DNA of 51,361 nt from Bacteroides pyogenes DSM 20611 = JCM 6294 (GCF_000428105.1 NZ_ATZH01000032.1:1-51361), one strand, 5' to 3'. Numbered from the stretch's first letter, positions 20,701-29,767 are shown. The notes: generated from the sequence alone by a model not told the origin. Program-made: numbers and translations.

Positions 20701-20782
20701 TTTGCCCGAAAGCACTTTGCGCGCATAACATGCAAAAAAGCAACATGCTCATTATGCTGCAAAACAATCTTTTTTTTGTCAT
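17702..20782 (-). CDS. SusC-like TonB-dependent outer-membrane transporter
   Basis: Outer-membrane importer paired with the SusD downstream. The start is placed at ATG 20782 (MTKKRLFCSIMSMLLF), which opens a clean signal peptide ending AQSAFG-Q; the frame stays open upstream to 20905, but that part looks like leader and overlaps the promoter. In the resulting 1026 residues: carboxypeptidase-regulatory-like domain (about 29-103), the link DEVVVVGYG (108-116), plug with LLVVDGFIGG and SIEVLKDASATAVYGSRAANG, and the barrel to the C-terminal NFLFGLNFSF. There is no STN domain. It starts divergently from cysS. Confidence 0.95.
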   Translation of the reverse strand: MTKKRLFCSIMSMLLFCMLCAQSAFGQKLAVTGNVTDNNGYPVIGASVLVEGTTNGTITDMDGNFKLSDVPAKGNLQVSFIGYKPQTIKVNGQTKFDIKLLEDTQTLDEVVVVGYGVMRKSDLTGSVASVKASDAIKSTPVANVSDALQGRLAGVSIAGGGDPSKSAAIRIRGVNSVTADVEPLLVVDGFIGGSLKNINPNDIQSIEVLKDASATAVYGSRAANGVILVTTKNAKEDKVVINFNAFANLKTVLDKPDVLSAGEFAELANDYAKEFFANKPRAPYYTEEQIADFKQGKGGYNYVDHIFNEPAVAQNYDLSIAGKSGKTSYLASFRYENTDGVIKESNYQQYNWRLKLDTELKKWLSVGLNLWGDYSENKGPRMTQYNGLLMTAMNFAPTVQPKNEKGVYNNRFAIDGGPAYNPMGHIWELDEKVKRLDNYLQGYADFKIMEGLTFRSQLGITFTNNLSNAAHNERSYEYFANSQTSAIANSAWTFKFLNTNTLNYTKEFNKNHRINATAVFEQAHSNRYQHKGAGRNLTFPDLLTYNALDASEIGDVSSDLVKHSLISYLARVNYVLMNRYMLTASVRADGSAALADKWDYFPSVALAWDIKQEKFMEKYDWMDQFKLRVGYGSVGNQAVEMYRIFSKMVASKNSDGSTSYRLDRPAARFLQWERNDQWNAGLDFSFLGGRITASIDLYDKLSKRVLMEVKQPIYTGWNTLLRNAGEIRNRGLEVTLGATPVRTKDWDWRTDLTLSHNKGTFEQIPTITKMQTQGNGKFESLIFRMIEGEKLGTFYGYTYDGVWKTNEVNQVANIQGNTANKTNAEVYGVIPGQAKYRDLNGDGKYTEEDMSIIGCGQPMFNWGWNNTVNYRNFDFTVFVVGYHGFDIYNATRQARFSILPGINLDKLTPNPEWKNRWTPTNENSDIPGFVNATKDIRDAISSRFVENGSFVKVKSVTLGYSLPKSFCQKAGINNLRLYASVQNPFHFTSYSGLDPEAALGTPLSQGADWGAYPNGRNFLFGLNFSF

Positions 20783-20828
20783 AATAATAAACTTAATATT
20801 ACAAAGGTTCATATTAAAATTACATTCA

Positions 20829-20858
20829 ATCGGAACTTTATCCGATATTGCAAATGTA
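20829..20858 (-). promoter_or_regulatory. Promoter and leader hairpin of the minus-strand SusCD operon
   Basis: Minus-strand TACATTTG (20858-20851) matches the -7 box TAnnTTTG, with a TTG about 17 nt upstream as a candidate -33. The roughly 65-nt leader contains the small hairpin ATCGGA-taaagt-TCCGAT (20846-20829). No operator-like palindrome was recognised. Confidence 0.6.
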
Positions 20859-20987
20859 TTCAGGAGCCTGCACAACAAGTAGTAAAAACGTACATAATAA
20901 TTCAAAAATCATACATACTCCACATACACAAGCCGATAAAGGAAATAACATCGAAACTCATTTATCGTATATATCAGAGAATTATGC

Positions 20988-20995
20988 TAACTTTG
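20988..20995 (+). promoter_or_regulatory. cysS promoter -7 box
   Basis: TAACTTTG matches TAnnTTTG, 31 nt before the cysS ATG. The expected -33 position near 20961-20965 is only a weak TTTAT. It sits in a divergent intergenic region shared with the SusCD promoter. Confidence 0.55.
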
Positions 20996-21025
20996 CGCTT
21001 TTGAATAGAGTAAACAACCAACATT

Positions 21026-22507
21026 ATGGAACATCAACTGACCATTTACAACACTTTAGATAGAAAGAAGGAGCTTTTCGTTCCTCTCCATGCTCCGCAT
21101 GTGGGCATGTATGTATGCGGACCGACAGTGTACGGAGACGCCCATCTGGGACATGCCCGCCCCGCGATCACGTTCGACGTGCTTTTCCGCTACCTCACAC
21201 ATTTGGGATATAAAGTTCGCTACGTGCGAAACATCACCGACGTGGGGCACTTGGAGCACGACGCCGATGAAGGCGAAGACAAGATAGCCAAGAAAGCGCG
21301 GCTCGAAGAGCTGGAACCGATGGAGGTGGTGCAGCATTACCTCAACCGTTACCACAAAGCCATGGAGGCGCTCAACGTGTTGCCCCCGAGCATCGAGCCA
21401 CACGCTTCGGGACACATCATCGAACAGATAGAGCTCGTGCGGAAGATTCTGGATGCGGGCTATGCCTACGAAAGCGAAGGTTCTGTATACTTCGACGTGG
21501 CGAAATACAACAAAGACCACCACTACGGCAAGCTGTCGGGAAGAAATCTGGACGATGTACTGAATACCACCCGCGAGCTGGACGGACAGAGCGAGAAACG
21601 CAATCCGGCGGATTTCGCCCTTTGGAAGAAAGCACAACCGGAACACATCATGCGCTGGCCCTCGCCGTGGAGCGACGGCTTCCCGGGATGGCACGCCGAA
21701 TGCACCGCCATGGGACGAAAATATCTGGGCGAACATTTCGACATTCACGGCGGCGGCATGGATTTGGTGTTCCCGCATCACGAATGCGAGATTGCGCAGT
21801 CGGTGGCTTCTCAAGGCGACGATATGGTGCGCTACTGGATGCACAATAATATGATTACCATCAATGGGACGAAGATGGGCAAATCGCTCGGCAACTTCAT
21901 CACGCTCGACGAGTTCTTCAACGGCAGCCATAAGCTGCTCTCACAAGCATACACTCCGATGACAATCCGTTTCTTCATCCTTCAGGCACACTACCGCAGC
22001 ACAGTAGATTTCAGCAACGAAGCGTTGCAGGCTGCCGAAAAAGGATTGCAGAGATTGATGGAAGCCGTTTCGGCACTGGAAAAGATCGCTCCCGCAAGCG
22101 CCAGCTCAGCCGGAATCGACGTGAAAGAACTGCGTGCCAAATGCGACGAAGCGATGAACGACGACCTGAACACGCCGATGGTGATCGCGCAGCTTTTCGA
22201 AGGCGCACGCATCATCAACAACGTGATTGCCGGCAACGCTACGCTCTCCGCCGACGATCTGAAAGCATTGAAAGAGACTTTCCACCTTTTCTGCTTCGAC
22301 ATAATGGGACTGAGAGAAGAGAAAGGGTCGTCCGACGGTCGCGAAGCAGCCTACGGAAAAGTGGTGGACATGTTGTTGCAACAACGCATGAAAGCCAAAG
22401 CCAACAAAGACTGGGCTACTTCGGACGAAATCCGCAACACGCTTACCGCTCTCGGCTTTGAAATCAAAGACACGAAAGACGGATTCGAGTGGAAGCTGAA
22501 TAAATAA
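21026..22507 (+). CDS. cysS: Cysteinyl-tRNA synthetase
   Basis: Charges tRNA-Cys with cysteine in the cytoplasm. The 493-residue class I synthetase shows the early zinc-binding Cys31 in [10 protein letters not shown], the HIGH-type signature HLGH (40-43), the [12 protein letters not shown] and [10 protein letters not shown] segments that supply the other zinc ligands and active-site residues, and the KMSKS loop as KMGKS (about 283-287) followed by LGNFI. The C-terminal anticodon-binding part ends [11 protein letters not shown]. Length is normal for Bacteroidetes. It is the only obvious core housekeeping gene in the window, lying between PUL blocks. Confidence 0.98.
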   Translation: MEHQLTIYNTLDRKKELFVPLHAPHVGMYVCGPTVYGDAHLGHARPAITFDVLFRYLTHLGYKVRYVRNITDVGHLEHDADEGEDKIAKKARLEELEPMEVVQHYLNRYHKAMEALNVLPPSIEPHASGHIIEQIELVRKILDAGYAYESEGSVYFDVAKYNKDHHYGKLSGRNLDDVLNTTRELDGQSEKRNPADFALWKKAQPEHIMRWPSPWSDGFPGWHAECTAMGRKYLGEHFDIHGGGMDLVFPHHECEIAQSVASQGDDMVRYWMHNNMITINGTKMGKSLGNFITLDEFFNGSHKLLSQAYTPMTIRFFILQAHYRSTVDFSNEALQAAEKGLQRLMEAVSALEKIAPASASSAGIDVKELRAKCDEAMNDDLNTPMVIAQLFEGARIINNVIAGNATLSADDLKALKETFHLFCFDIMGLREEKGSSDGREAAYGKVVDMLLQQRMKAKANKDWATSDEIRNTLTALGFEIKDTKDGFEWKLNK

Positions 22508-22541
22508 CAGCATTGCGGAAGCCGCAGCAGGCAATTATCAT

Positions 22542-22635
22542 ACTGCTTAGCTTCCTTGAGCCTTACCGACAGCGAGGACTGACAGGAGCCCGTCCGATAA
22601 GCAGTTTGAGAAACAACAGGGGCAGGCTGTTTCTC
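22542..22635 (+). ncRNA. Possible structured RNA or cysS 3' region
   Basis: ACTGCTTA (22542-22549) pairs with TAAGCAGT (22598-22605) around a GC-rich 48-nt interior, followed at once by the hairpin GAGAAACA (22608-22615) with TGTTTCTC (22628-22635) and a short TTT. This could be a small RNA or simply the cysS 3' end. No known RNA family was recognised. Confidence 0.25.
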
Positions 22636-22717
22636 TTTGAAGCGAGCGCTTAACCGAAAACCGGATATTAGAAACGGAAATCGAGTGAGGCTATACCGTT
22701 TGGAGTTGAATGAGGAT

Positions 22718-22774
22718 GCGTAAAAATAGCCCTATCATTACCTCAAAATGAAGTTTGACGGGGCCATTTTACGC
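22718..22774. repeat. Imperfect inverted repeat
   Basis: GCGTAAAAATAGCCC (22718-22732) is nearly the reverse complement of GGGCCATTTTACGC (22761-22774), with one extra base and one mismatch, enclosing 28 nt. Neither strand has a clear T-run after it, so it is not an obvious terminator. Confidence 0.5.
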
Positions 22775-23131
22775 GTGTCTCTTACAATCCGCAACTTTCC
22801 CGAGCGCTCAGTTTTGTTTTGGCATCCCATTCTTTCTTTTTTCTGGTACGCTTTGCGAATCCTTCATCATCGGTTCCTCTTTACACCCCTCAACTACGTA
22901 ATACTTTTTCTCAAAAACAATCGTCTCCAAAAAGGTCATATTCGACTGATCAATCCGACATTCGGAGCCTTCCGGAGAAGGTATTCCCCCAAAGCCATAT
23001 AACGCAAACTTTTTACCTCATTCGGAAAGATTTTCTTCCTCGGCAAAGAGAGAATTAATCACATACCATCTTATAATCAAAGAATTAACAAATCAGAAAG
23101 CAAACAATATTGCCGCCGGAGAAGCTTTTTC

Positions 23132-23775
23132 GAAAACGCCAAAATGCCAAAACGCCTATATGACTGTTTTGCAAACGATAACATAGAATCCGGAGGCTGC
23201 CGGAATTGAGAGCACTTACCGGTTCCGTTCTTCTTCTCCTCTAATTTTTGTTTAAAATATTCTTAAGAAAAAGAAGAATCCGACCTAAGCCGCCGGGCTC
23301 TTTCTTTCTCCATAATCTCGTATCGTATTAATAAAATTCGCTCCTCTCTTGATATCCCAACAGTAGAGCTGCCCCAATAAGTTAATTGTTCCGGCGATGA
23401 AGTCAGGCACGCCATACCATTCATCTGATGGGATGCAGAGGTGGAAGCCGAAGTGCCTGGAGGATGAAGTCGGGCATGCCATACCATTCATGCTTCGGTA
23501 CTACAATGTCGTCCGATTACACGCTCACTCATGGCACAGCCGCACAACACATCAAATATTCATTACATGAAAGTCGGAAACCTCTACCATTAATCCTCAA
23601 TTTTCGTTATAAAAAAGGGACTTCAAGTCATGAAAACGGACAGTGGAAAAACGCTACTCCGAAGAAGCCGATAAAAACAACTATAACACTAATAATCAAT
23701 AACGTAATCAACCATACCAATAAAGAGTTGAATAAAAAAACAGTCATATAGGCGTTTTGGCATTTTGGCGTTTTC
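23132..23775. repeat. 39-nt perfect inverted-repeat pair enclosing 566 bp
   Basis: The 39 nt at 23132-23170 (starting GAAAACGCCAAAATGCC) recur exactly in reverse complement at 23737-23775. Similarity continues outward with small indels (GGAGA..CTTTT on both sides), giving imperfect arms from about 23118 and to about 23785. The interior carries no credible gene and no TAnnTTTG promoter on either strand. It may be a miniature transposon or an invertible segment; no target duplication is visible. Confidence 0.75.
23396..23491 (+). repeat. Pair of 29-nt direct repeats
   Basis: Two copies at 23396-23424 and 23463-23491 (GATGAAGTC..GCCATACCATTCAT) differ at two positions and start 67 bp apart. They lie inside the inverted-repeat-bounded segment. 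Confidence 0.7.
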
Positions 23776-23920
23776 AAAAGTCTCCAAGAAACTCCGGAAT
23801 TCTTTAAAAATCAGCTCCCACAGAAAACACAAAACTAATAATATATTAAGACAATAGAACAACAAAAAGACACCGCGGCAAAATCCGTGATCGACAACCA
23901 TTCCGCCGGTTCGTTCGAAA

Positions 23921-24085
23921 ATCCCCATGTCTCGTTTCAAACACATCACAATATAAGAGTCATCATCCGAGAAGGAGTTTAAACATCCCCGTGTCCCGTT
24001 TCAAAGCCCGCCGCCTTTTTTTCAAAGCCCGCCGTGTTTGATTGCAAAGCCCGCGGGCTTTTTTTCAAAGGCGGCGGTTTTTTTT
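23921..24085 (+). repeat. Direct repeats and GC-rich palindromic cluster
   Basis: A 21-nt unit (ATCCCCATGTCTCGTTTCAAA) at 23921-23941 recurs with two changes at 23985-24005. It runs into a cluster of CAAAGCCCGCC-like units near 24002, 24023, 24045 and 24065. The third contains the perfect palindrome AAAGCCCGCGGGCTTT (24046-24061) before a T-run; the last is inverted in sense (AAAGGCGGCGG) before nine or more T. The T-runs after stems suggest terminator activity on the plus strand, but no gene ends nearby. Confidence 0.6.
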
Positions 24086-24358
24086 TCAGTAATCGCCGTT
24101 AAAGGTAGATGCGAATCAAGCTGGCTTGTCCTCAGCCCATAGAATATCAAAATCAGATAAAATCCTCCAAAACAGTATCAACTCTGGCAATGAGAATAGT
24201 CCTTAATATTCCATGAGGGAAAGGATACGGATTTAAACTTTAAGTAAAGAATAAATCCCAACAACTTATTGGGTGAACGGGTTTATATGCTTGAGAATAA
24301 GATTGAGGTTGCAAAGGATAAGGAATAGAGGCTCGATGTTTATAGATGTTAAATTCAG

Positions 24359-24366
24359 TATGTTTG
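24359..24366 (+). promoter_or_regulatory. Possible promoter of the STN-SusC operon
   Basis: TATGTTTG matches the vegetative -7 box TAnnTTTG and would give a leader of roughly 80 nt. If the operon is driven by the ECF sigma factor at 36913-37482, the real promoter would look different and cannot be recognised from one example. Confidence 0.35.
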
Positions 24367-24453
24367 CAGTACGATACCTTCATATTGTTGTTTAAACCTT
24401 TATAATATCGTGAAAATGGAGAGATTATGTTTAACCTTAAATAAGAAATTAAA

Positions 24454-27400
24454 ATGAACGTGCGCCATGAAATTAAGTACTGTGCATTGATGCTGTTGCT
24501 CTGTTTCAACAGTTTGGGCTCGTATGCTCAAGGGCAGACAATAACCGTCAATCTGAAGAACGTTTCACTCAAGCAAATGTTCAGTGCTATCGAAAAACAG
24601 AGCACTTACCGTTTCTCTTATCGTAACGCGATTATCAGTGATAGTCGCGATGTCAGCATCTCCTACACCAATGTCCCGGTGTCGACAGTGCTCAACTCGG
24701 TTTTGCCTACACGCAATCTGCAGTATAAAATCGTTTCCGAAAAGACAATTGTCATATCCGACAAGGTTCGGGACGAGGTAAAGTTACCACAACGTGACGG
24801 GCAGAGAAAGACCGTGAAGGGCGTGGTACATGATGCCAACGGAGAACCCATCATCGGCGCTGGAGTGCATGAGAAAGGAACGAAGAACGGAACCGTGACA
24901 GACATGGATGGCAAGTTCTCGTTGAAAGCGCAGCCCGGCAGCACGCTGGTCATTTCCTATATAGGCTTCATCACACAGGAGGTGAAGGCACAAGATGCCG
25001 TGGATATACGCCTGCAGGAAGACAACAAAGCATTGGACGAGGTCGTTATCGTGGGCTACGGCAAGATGAAAAAACGTGATCTGACGGGTGCCATATCCTC
25101 AGTCAAAGGCAGTGAGGTGGCACTTGCAGGCGTTGCATCGGCAGCTCACGCCCTTGCCGGCAAGGCGGCAGGCCTGTATGTGCGTCAAAACTCGGCACAA
25201 CCGGGTGGTGGTCTCGATATTCTGGTGCGTGGTGCAGGGTCAGTCAATGCCAATAACGACCCGCTATATATCGTCGACGGTTTTCCTATTGCCAAGATAG
25301 ACCAGACCAAAGGTATCAACCAGCGCATGGACCCGGGAACACAGGGCGTTCTTAATTTCCTCAATCCAAACGACATTGAGAGCGTGGAAGTGTTGAAGGA
25401 TGCCAGTGCAACGGCTATTTACGGAGCACGTGCAGCCAACGGCGTGGTCATCATCACGACGAAAAGAGGGCAGGAAGGCAAGGCACAGGTGGATTATTCG
25501 TACAACTATTCGTTCCAGGAATACTCGGACAACTACGACATGTTGTCGCTGAAGGAGTGGATGGTGGAGAAGAACAAGTCGACATGGGAATATTGGATAT
25601 GGGAAAATCAAGTAAGCCCATGGGGCAATCGCACCTTGGAAGAGGCTATCGCAGCACCCAAAAACGGGCAGGCCTATATGCGTCCCTACACAGAAGCAGA
25701 CATCGCTGGGACAGGAGCAGGGACCGACTGGCTGGGGCTTATCACACGCAACGGGTCTATACAGGAGCACAATCTCAGCATCCGGGGAGGCTCGAAGGAT
25801 ACACAATACATGGTTTCGTTCAACTATTACGACAACAAGGGTATCATCAAAAACTCAGGAATGTCACGCTATACCATCAAGAGTAACCTCGACCAGCGGT
25901 TCCTCGGTATCTTCAAGACGGGTGTCAACCTCACGCTTACACGCATAGACAATGACAATACACAGTTAGGCTCGGAGCAATACGAGAAGTCGGGTATTAT
26001 TCGTGCAGCTGTACAGATGGGGCCGCATATCAAGGCGTATGATCCGGAGACCGGCGAATATCCCGTGAATCCTTTGTTAGGAACCCAACCCAACCCTTAT
26101 TCGCTCCTCAATAACATAGACAAGGGACGCACCGACCGCCTGCTTGGCAATGTTTATGTGGAGGCTTATCCTGTGAATGGACTTACCCTTCGCTTCAACG
26201 CGGGTATCGACCGTGCCAACATCAGCCGCAAGACCTATGAACCGAAGACCACACTCTGGGGTAAGGCACAGCAGGGAAATGCCGACATCTACACGATAGA
26301 CAACAACCAATATCTGCTCGAAGCCACAGCCAATTATAACCGCACGTTTGCAGACGTGCATAAGCTGAACCTCTTGTTGGGAGCATCCTACGAGCAGTTC
26401 GAGTATGAACCCTCCAACCTCGGCAACAACAACTTCCTCACCGATGGTTTCCTCTACCACAACATGGGAGCTGGAACGGGAACGAAGGTCGTAGGTTCGG
26501 GTTATTCAAAGAATAAGATGGAGTCTTACTTCCTGCGTGCAAATTACATCCTGAAAGACCGTTACTACCTCACGGCAACACTGCGTGCCGACGGTGCCAG
26601 TGTCTTTGCCAAGAACCACAAATGGGGTTACTTCCCATCGGTGGCACTCGGTTGGACCGTGAGCGAAGAGGCGTTCATGAAGAAGGCCGATTGGATGAGC
26701 ATGCTGAAGCTCCGTCTCAGCTGGGGACAGACCGGAAACTCGGACATCGGAACCAATGCCTTTGCGAGCTATTATGCATCGCCGGCTTACAACAAAGAAG
26801 ACGGAACGCAGATCATAGGGGTGTTCCGCGACAAGTTGGAGAACCCCGATTTGAAATGGGAAACGACTACCGAATGGAACATAGGATTGGACATGGGATT
26901 CCTGAACAACCGCATTCTGGCGAGCGTGGAGTACTATCATAAGGTCATTTCCGACCTTCTCAACTACAAGCCGCTCAACTCTTACCACGAGATTTCGAGT
27001 GTCATGGCTAACGTAGGCAAGACTCAAAGCACGGGTATCGAGATAACCGTGAACACCAAGAACATAGAAACGAAGGACTTCAAATGGAGTACCGACCTCA
27101 CCTTTACCAAGTATAAAGACCGATGGAAGGAGCGTACGCCCGATTGGAAGCCGGGTGTGTACGAGAGAGTAGACGATCCTATCCGTCCCATTTACGCCCG
27201 GGTAGCCGACCATATCCTTCAGATAGGTGAGGAAGTTCCTGCCGCACAACCCTTATTGAGACCGGGTGAGGTAGTTATCAGAGACCTGAACGGTTACAAG
27301 AGGGATGCCAACAACCAGCCAATGGTCGACGAAGACGGCAGATTCATACTGACTGGAGCACCCGATGGATTGATAGACGATGCCGACAACGTGCTGATCG

Positions 27401-27897
27401 GCTCGCAAGACCCGGGTTGGCTGGCAGGGCTCACCAACACTTTCCGCTATAAGGATTTTGACTTGAGCCTCCAGTTCAACGGGATGTTCGACCGCAAGAT
27501 GCAAGACCCCACCGAGATGGCCTATGGACTTGGTGGCGGCGATATAGCTCGCTACGGCTACAATGCCTTGCGTATCATCAAGGAAAGGTGGACGTGGAAC
27601 AATCCATCCACTCAATATCCGTGCTCGTTCAACGGTTGGAGCACCAACTACACGTATGGAGACTGGTATTATCAGAATGCTTGGTTCATCCGCCTTGCCA
27701 ACATTACGTTGGGCTGGAACTTGCCTAAGGCATGGCTGCAACGCACGAAGGCCATATCCAAGGTACGCATATCGCTCAGTGCAAACAACCTTTTCTGCAT
27801 CACTCCCTACAAAGGGCTGGATCCGGAGACCGACTATTACGCAGCGACATATCCCAATGCACGTACCTATGGTTTGGGAATTAATGTAACGTTCTGA
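24454..27897 (+). CDS. SusC-like TonB-dependent transducer/transporter with STN domain
   Basis: Outer-membrane importer that also signals. The 1147 residues show a signal peptide (to about 25, SYAQG), an STN domain (about 28-103, ITVNLKNVSLKQMFSAIEK..), a carboxypeptidase-regulatory-like domain (about 119-195), the link DEVVIVGYG, a plug with YIVDGFPIAK and SVEVLKDASATAIYGARAANG, and a barrel ending YGLGINVTF. In this family the STN domain contacts a FecR-type anti-sigma factor in the periplasm to report substrate; a matching FecR/ECF pair lies at 35873-37482. First gene of a six-gene plus-strand block, 60 bp before SusD. Codon use resembles the genes that follow it and is less AT-rich than the HTCS locus. 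Confidence 0.96.
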   Translation: MNVRHEIKYCALMLLLCFNSLGSYAQGQTITVNLKNVSLKQMFSAIEKQSTYRFSYRNAIISDSRDVSISYTNVPVSTVLNSVLPTRNLQYKIVSEKTIVISDKVRDEVKLPQRDGQRKTVKGVVHDANGEPIIGAGVHEKGTKNGTVTDMDGKFSLKAQPGSTLVISYIGFITQEVKAQDAVDIRLQEDNKALDEVVIVGYGKMKKRDLTGAISSVKGSEVALAGVASAAHALAGKAAGLYVRQNSAQPGGGLDILVRGAGSVNANNDPLYIVDGFPIAKIDQTKGINQRMDPGTQGVLNFLNPNDIESVEVLKDASATAIYGARAANGVVIITTKRGQEGKAQVDYSYNYSFQEYSDNYDMLSLKEWMVEKNKSTWEYWIWENQVSPWGNRTLEEAIAAPKNGQAYMRPYTEADIAGTGAGTDWLGLITRNGSIQEHNLSIRGGSKDTQYMVSFNYYDNKGIIKNSGMSRYTIKSNLDQRFLGIFKTGVNLTLTRIDNDNTQLGSEQYEKSGIIRAAVQMGPHIKAYDPETGEYPVNPLLGTQPNPYSLLNNIDKGRTDRLLGNVYVEAYPVNGLTLRFNAGIDRANISRKTYEPKTTLWGKAQQGNADIYTIDNNQYLLEATANYNRTFADVHKLNLLLGASYEQFEYEPSNLGNNNFLTDGFLYHNMGAGTGTKVVGSGYSKNKMESYFLRANYILKDRYYLTATLRADGASVFAKNHKWGYFPSVALGWTVSEEAFMKKADWMSMLKLRLSWGQTGNSDIGTNAFASYYASPAYNKEDGTQIIGVFRDKLENPDLKWETTTEWNIGLDMGFLNNRILASVEYYHKVISDLLNYKPLNSYHEISSVMANVGKTQSTGIEITVNTKNIETKDFKWSTDLTFTKYKDRWKERTPDWKPGVYERVDDPIRPIYARVADHILQIGEEVPAAQPLLRPGEVVIRDLNGYKRDANNQPMVDEDGRFILTGAPDGLIDDADNVLIGSQDPGWLAGLTNTFRYKDFDLSLQFNGMFDRKMQDPTEMAYGLGGGDIARYGYNALRIIKERWTWNNPSTQYPCSFNGWSTNYTYGDWYYQNAWFIRLANITLGWNLPKAWLQRTKAISKVRISLSANNLFCITPYKGLDPETDYYAATYPNARTYGLGINVTF

Positions 27898-27957
27898 TGC
27901 CATGACAGGAAAATGGCTTTTGAAAAACAAGAAAGAATATATTAAAGGTTCATAATC

Positions 27958-29508
27958 ATGAAAAGACTTAAATTCATATATGTAGTTTTGTTGGGAGCGG
28001 CTTGCATGGGTATGCTGAACGGTTGTGCCGACCTCGAGCCTGTAGACTATTCGGAAATCAATCCCAAGAACTTCCCTAAGTCAGAAAGCGATATTGAGGC
28101 TCTCGTCATATCTTGCTATTATCCCATCCGCGGAGACTGGTGGGATGGTATCTTTACACCGTCGGAGAGGGGCGTGATGTTTATCAACGATTGTACAACG
28201 GGCATTCTCACCGGTACCTTCGGGGCACAGAAGATGGCGTCAGAGCTGAACTTCTTCCCTGACAGCGAGGAGATTACATGGTTCTACTACACACGAAACA
28301 CCACCGATTACAGCGGAGGTTACGCCAACAAAATAAGCCGTTGCACCTTGGTATTGGACGACATTGCCAACAGTTCGCTGAGTGAAAGTAAGAAGAAGGT
28401 ATACGAAGCCGAGGTGCGCTGTGCCAGGGCATTTCTCTCATACGTGCTTTACGACATGTACGGTCCTTTAGTCATAGCTCCTCTCGAGGTGTTGAAAAAC
28501 CCTTTGCAGGAACAGGCTCTGCCCCGACTCTCGGGTGAAGAGATGATAAAATTCATCGAAGACGACCTGCTCTTCGCATCCGAGCACCTGCCCTATCCTG
28601 GCAAGGAAGAGTACGGACGCTTCAGCAAGGGATTGGCAAAGATTCTCCTCATCCGTCTGTATCTGCACGAAACACCTACAGACAAGAACTACTTCAACAA
28701 GGTGGAGACATTGGCACGCGAGTTAATGAAGCCGGAATACGGCTACCAATTGCAAAAAGATTACGCCAAAATGTTCGAACTCGGCGGACAAGGTGCCGCC
28801 AACAAGGAAATCATCTTCGCCCTTCCATGCTCATACAATGGTCCCGGACACAACCAGTGGCATATGATGGCGTTGCCCACCGATTTCCAGCAGAACGGAA
28901 TGTCGGGTGGTTGGGGTACGATAACCAGCACATGGGCTTTCTACGACTCGTTTGAAAGCAATGACGTTCGTCGCTCCAAGCTCCTCACTTCCTACGTTAA
29001 CTCCGCCGGGGAGACCGTCGATAAGGATACCCCCCAATCGCCTTTGGCTGCCGGTCCGATAGCCTTGAAGATGGGCTACGATACAAAGGTGAAGGGCTCG
29101 GGCGGATTTTCCGATATCGACCTCATCCTTTTCCGTTATGCAGACGTCTACCTTTCTTTAGCTGAGGCATTGAGCCAAAAGGCCGGATCCACCGCCTCCG
29201 ACTTGAAGGAGGCAGTGGATCTCATCAACGTGGTGCGTGCAAGAGCAAAGCTCGGCAACCTGACGTATGCCGAACACAACACGCCTGATAAGGTGCTCAA
29301 TGCCTTGCTGTTGGAACGTTGGCATGAGTTCTGGTGCGAGAATGGGCAGTTCAGGGCAGACCTGATACGCTATCACAAGTTCGCATCCTGGATAAAGGCC
29401 ATCAATCAGACCCCCTATGCAGAAGAATACAAGGAGCTTTATCCGCTACCTATGTCAGTCATCCTCGATGGGAAAGGGCAAGTGAAGCAAAACGAAGGCT
29501 ACAAATAA
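27958..29508 (+). CDS. SusD-like surface glycan-binding lipoprotein
   Basis: Partner of the STN-SusC upstream. The 516 residues carry a signal peptide with lipobox LNGC (Cys about 23) and RagB/SusD features: YEAEVRCARAFLSYVLYDMYGPLVI, GRFSKGLAKILLIRLYLHE, FRYADVYLSLAEALSQ and the late LLLERWHEFWCENGQFRADLIRYHKF. It ends KQNEGYK. A 259-bp gap follows before the next gene, larger than elsewhere in this block, leaving room for a second promoter. Confidence 0.94.
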   Translation: MKRLKFIYVVLLGAACMGMLNGCADLEPVDYSEINPKNFPKSESDIEALVISCYYPIRGDWWDGIFTPSERGVMFINDCTTGILTGTFGAQKMASELNFFPDSEEITWFYYTRNTTDYSGGYANKISRCTLVLDDIANSSLSESKKKVYEAEVRCARAFLSYVLYDMYGPLVIAPLEVLKNPLQEQALPRLSGEEMIKFIEDDLLFASEHLPYPGKEEYGRFSKGLAKILLIRLYLHETPTDKNYFNKVETLARELMKPEYGYQLQKDYAKMFELGGQGAANKEIIFALPCSYNGPGHNQWHMMALPTDFQQNGMSGGWGTITSTWAFYDSFESNDVRRSKLLTSYVNSAGETVDKDTPQSPLAAGPIALKMGYDTKVKGSGGFSDIDLILFRYADVYLSLAEALSQKAGSTASDLKEAVDLINVVRARAKLGNLTYAEHNTPDKVLNALLLERWHEFWCENGQFRADLIRYHKFASWIKAINQTPYAEEYKELYPLPMSVILDGKGQVKQNEGYK

Positions 29509-29609
29509 CGTCTTAATCTCAGGCGAATGGGCAAATAAGTCAAGCATCGGGAATATCATACCGCACACTTGGTTCCCCGAATAAAAGATATGGGTTGTGG
29601 AGCTTTATG

Positions 29610-29684
29610 CTTTTGCAAAGCAACTTAAATAAATTATCTTTTGCAGAAAATAGCACGCTGGCATATCGAAGAAAGGCTTTTGCA
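29610..29684 (+). repeat. Three CTTTTGCA repeats upstream of the DUF4832 gene
   Basis: The octamer CTTTTGCA occurs at 29610-29617, 29638-29645 and 29677-29684 in the same orientation, within a 259-bp intergenic gap ending at 29767. Three copies in 75 bp is unlikely by chance and could mark a regulator site. None is a proper TAnnTTTG box. Confidence 0.4.
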
Positions 29685-29767
29685 GGTTCAAATGACACAA
29701 GCCAAACAAAAATAAGATTAGATACCTTAGATTCACAGTGTAAATTAACGATGAAATAGAAAATGAT

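Larger units (their letters stand above)
22508..24453. other. Repeat-rich gene-free region of about 1.9 kb
   Basis: No convincing protein gene lies between cysS and the STN-SusC gene. Short open frames exist, but they read through repeats and lack family features. The region instead carries a possible structured RNA just after cysS, an inverted repeat, a 39-nt inverted-repeat pair enclosing 566 bp, 29-nt and 21-nt direct repeats, and a GC-rich repeat cluster, all listed separately. The last 350 bp hold the promoter and leader of the downstream PUL. Confidence 0.7.

Noticed and set aside
18752..20728. Long plus-strand open frame of 658 residues
   Set aside because: It is antisense to a certain SusC gene; the product has no recognisable domain and is rich in His and Arg, as expected for a shadow frame.
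22748..23002. 84-residue plus-strand open frame after cysS
   Set aside because: It starts inside an inverted repeat, lacks a promoter or family features and lies in a repeat-rich non-coding region.
23689..23949. 86-residue minus-strand open frame
   Set aside because: It runs through an arm of the 39-nt inverted repeat and part of a direct repeat; the hydrophobic stretch is not enough to support a gene.
23999..24085. Evenly spaced GC-rich units that could suggest a CRISPR array
   Set aside because: Units are too short and degenerate, spacing is only about 20 nt, there are no unique spacers and no cas genes.
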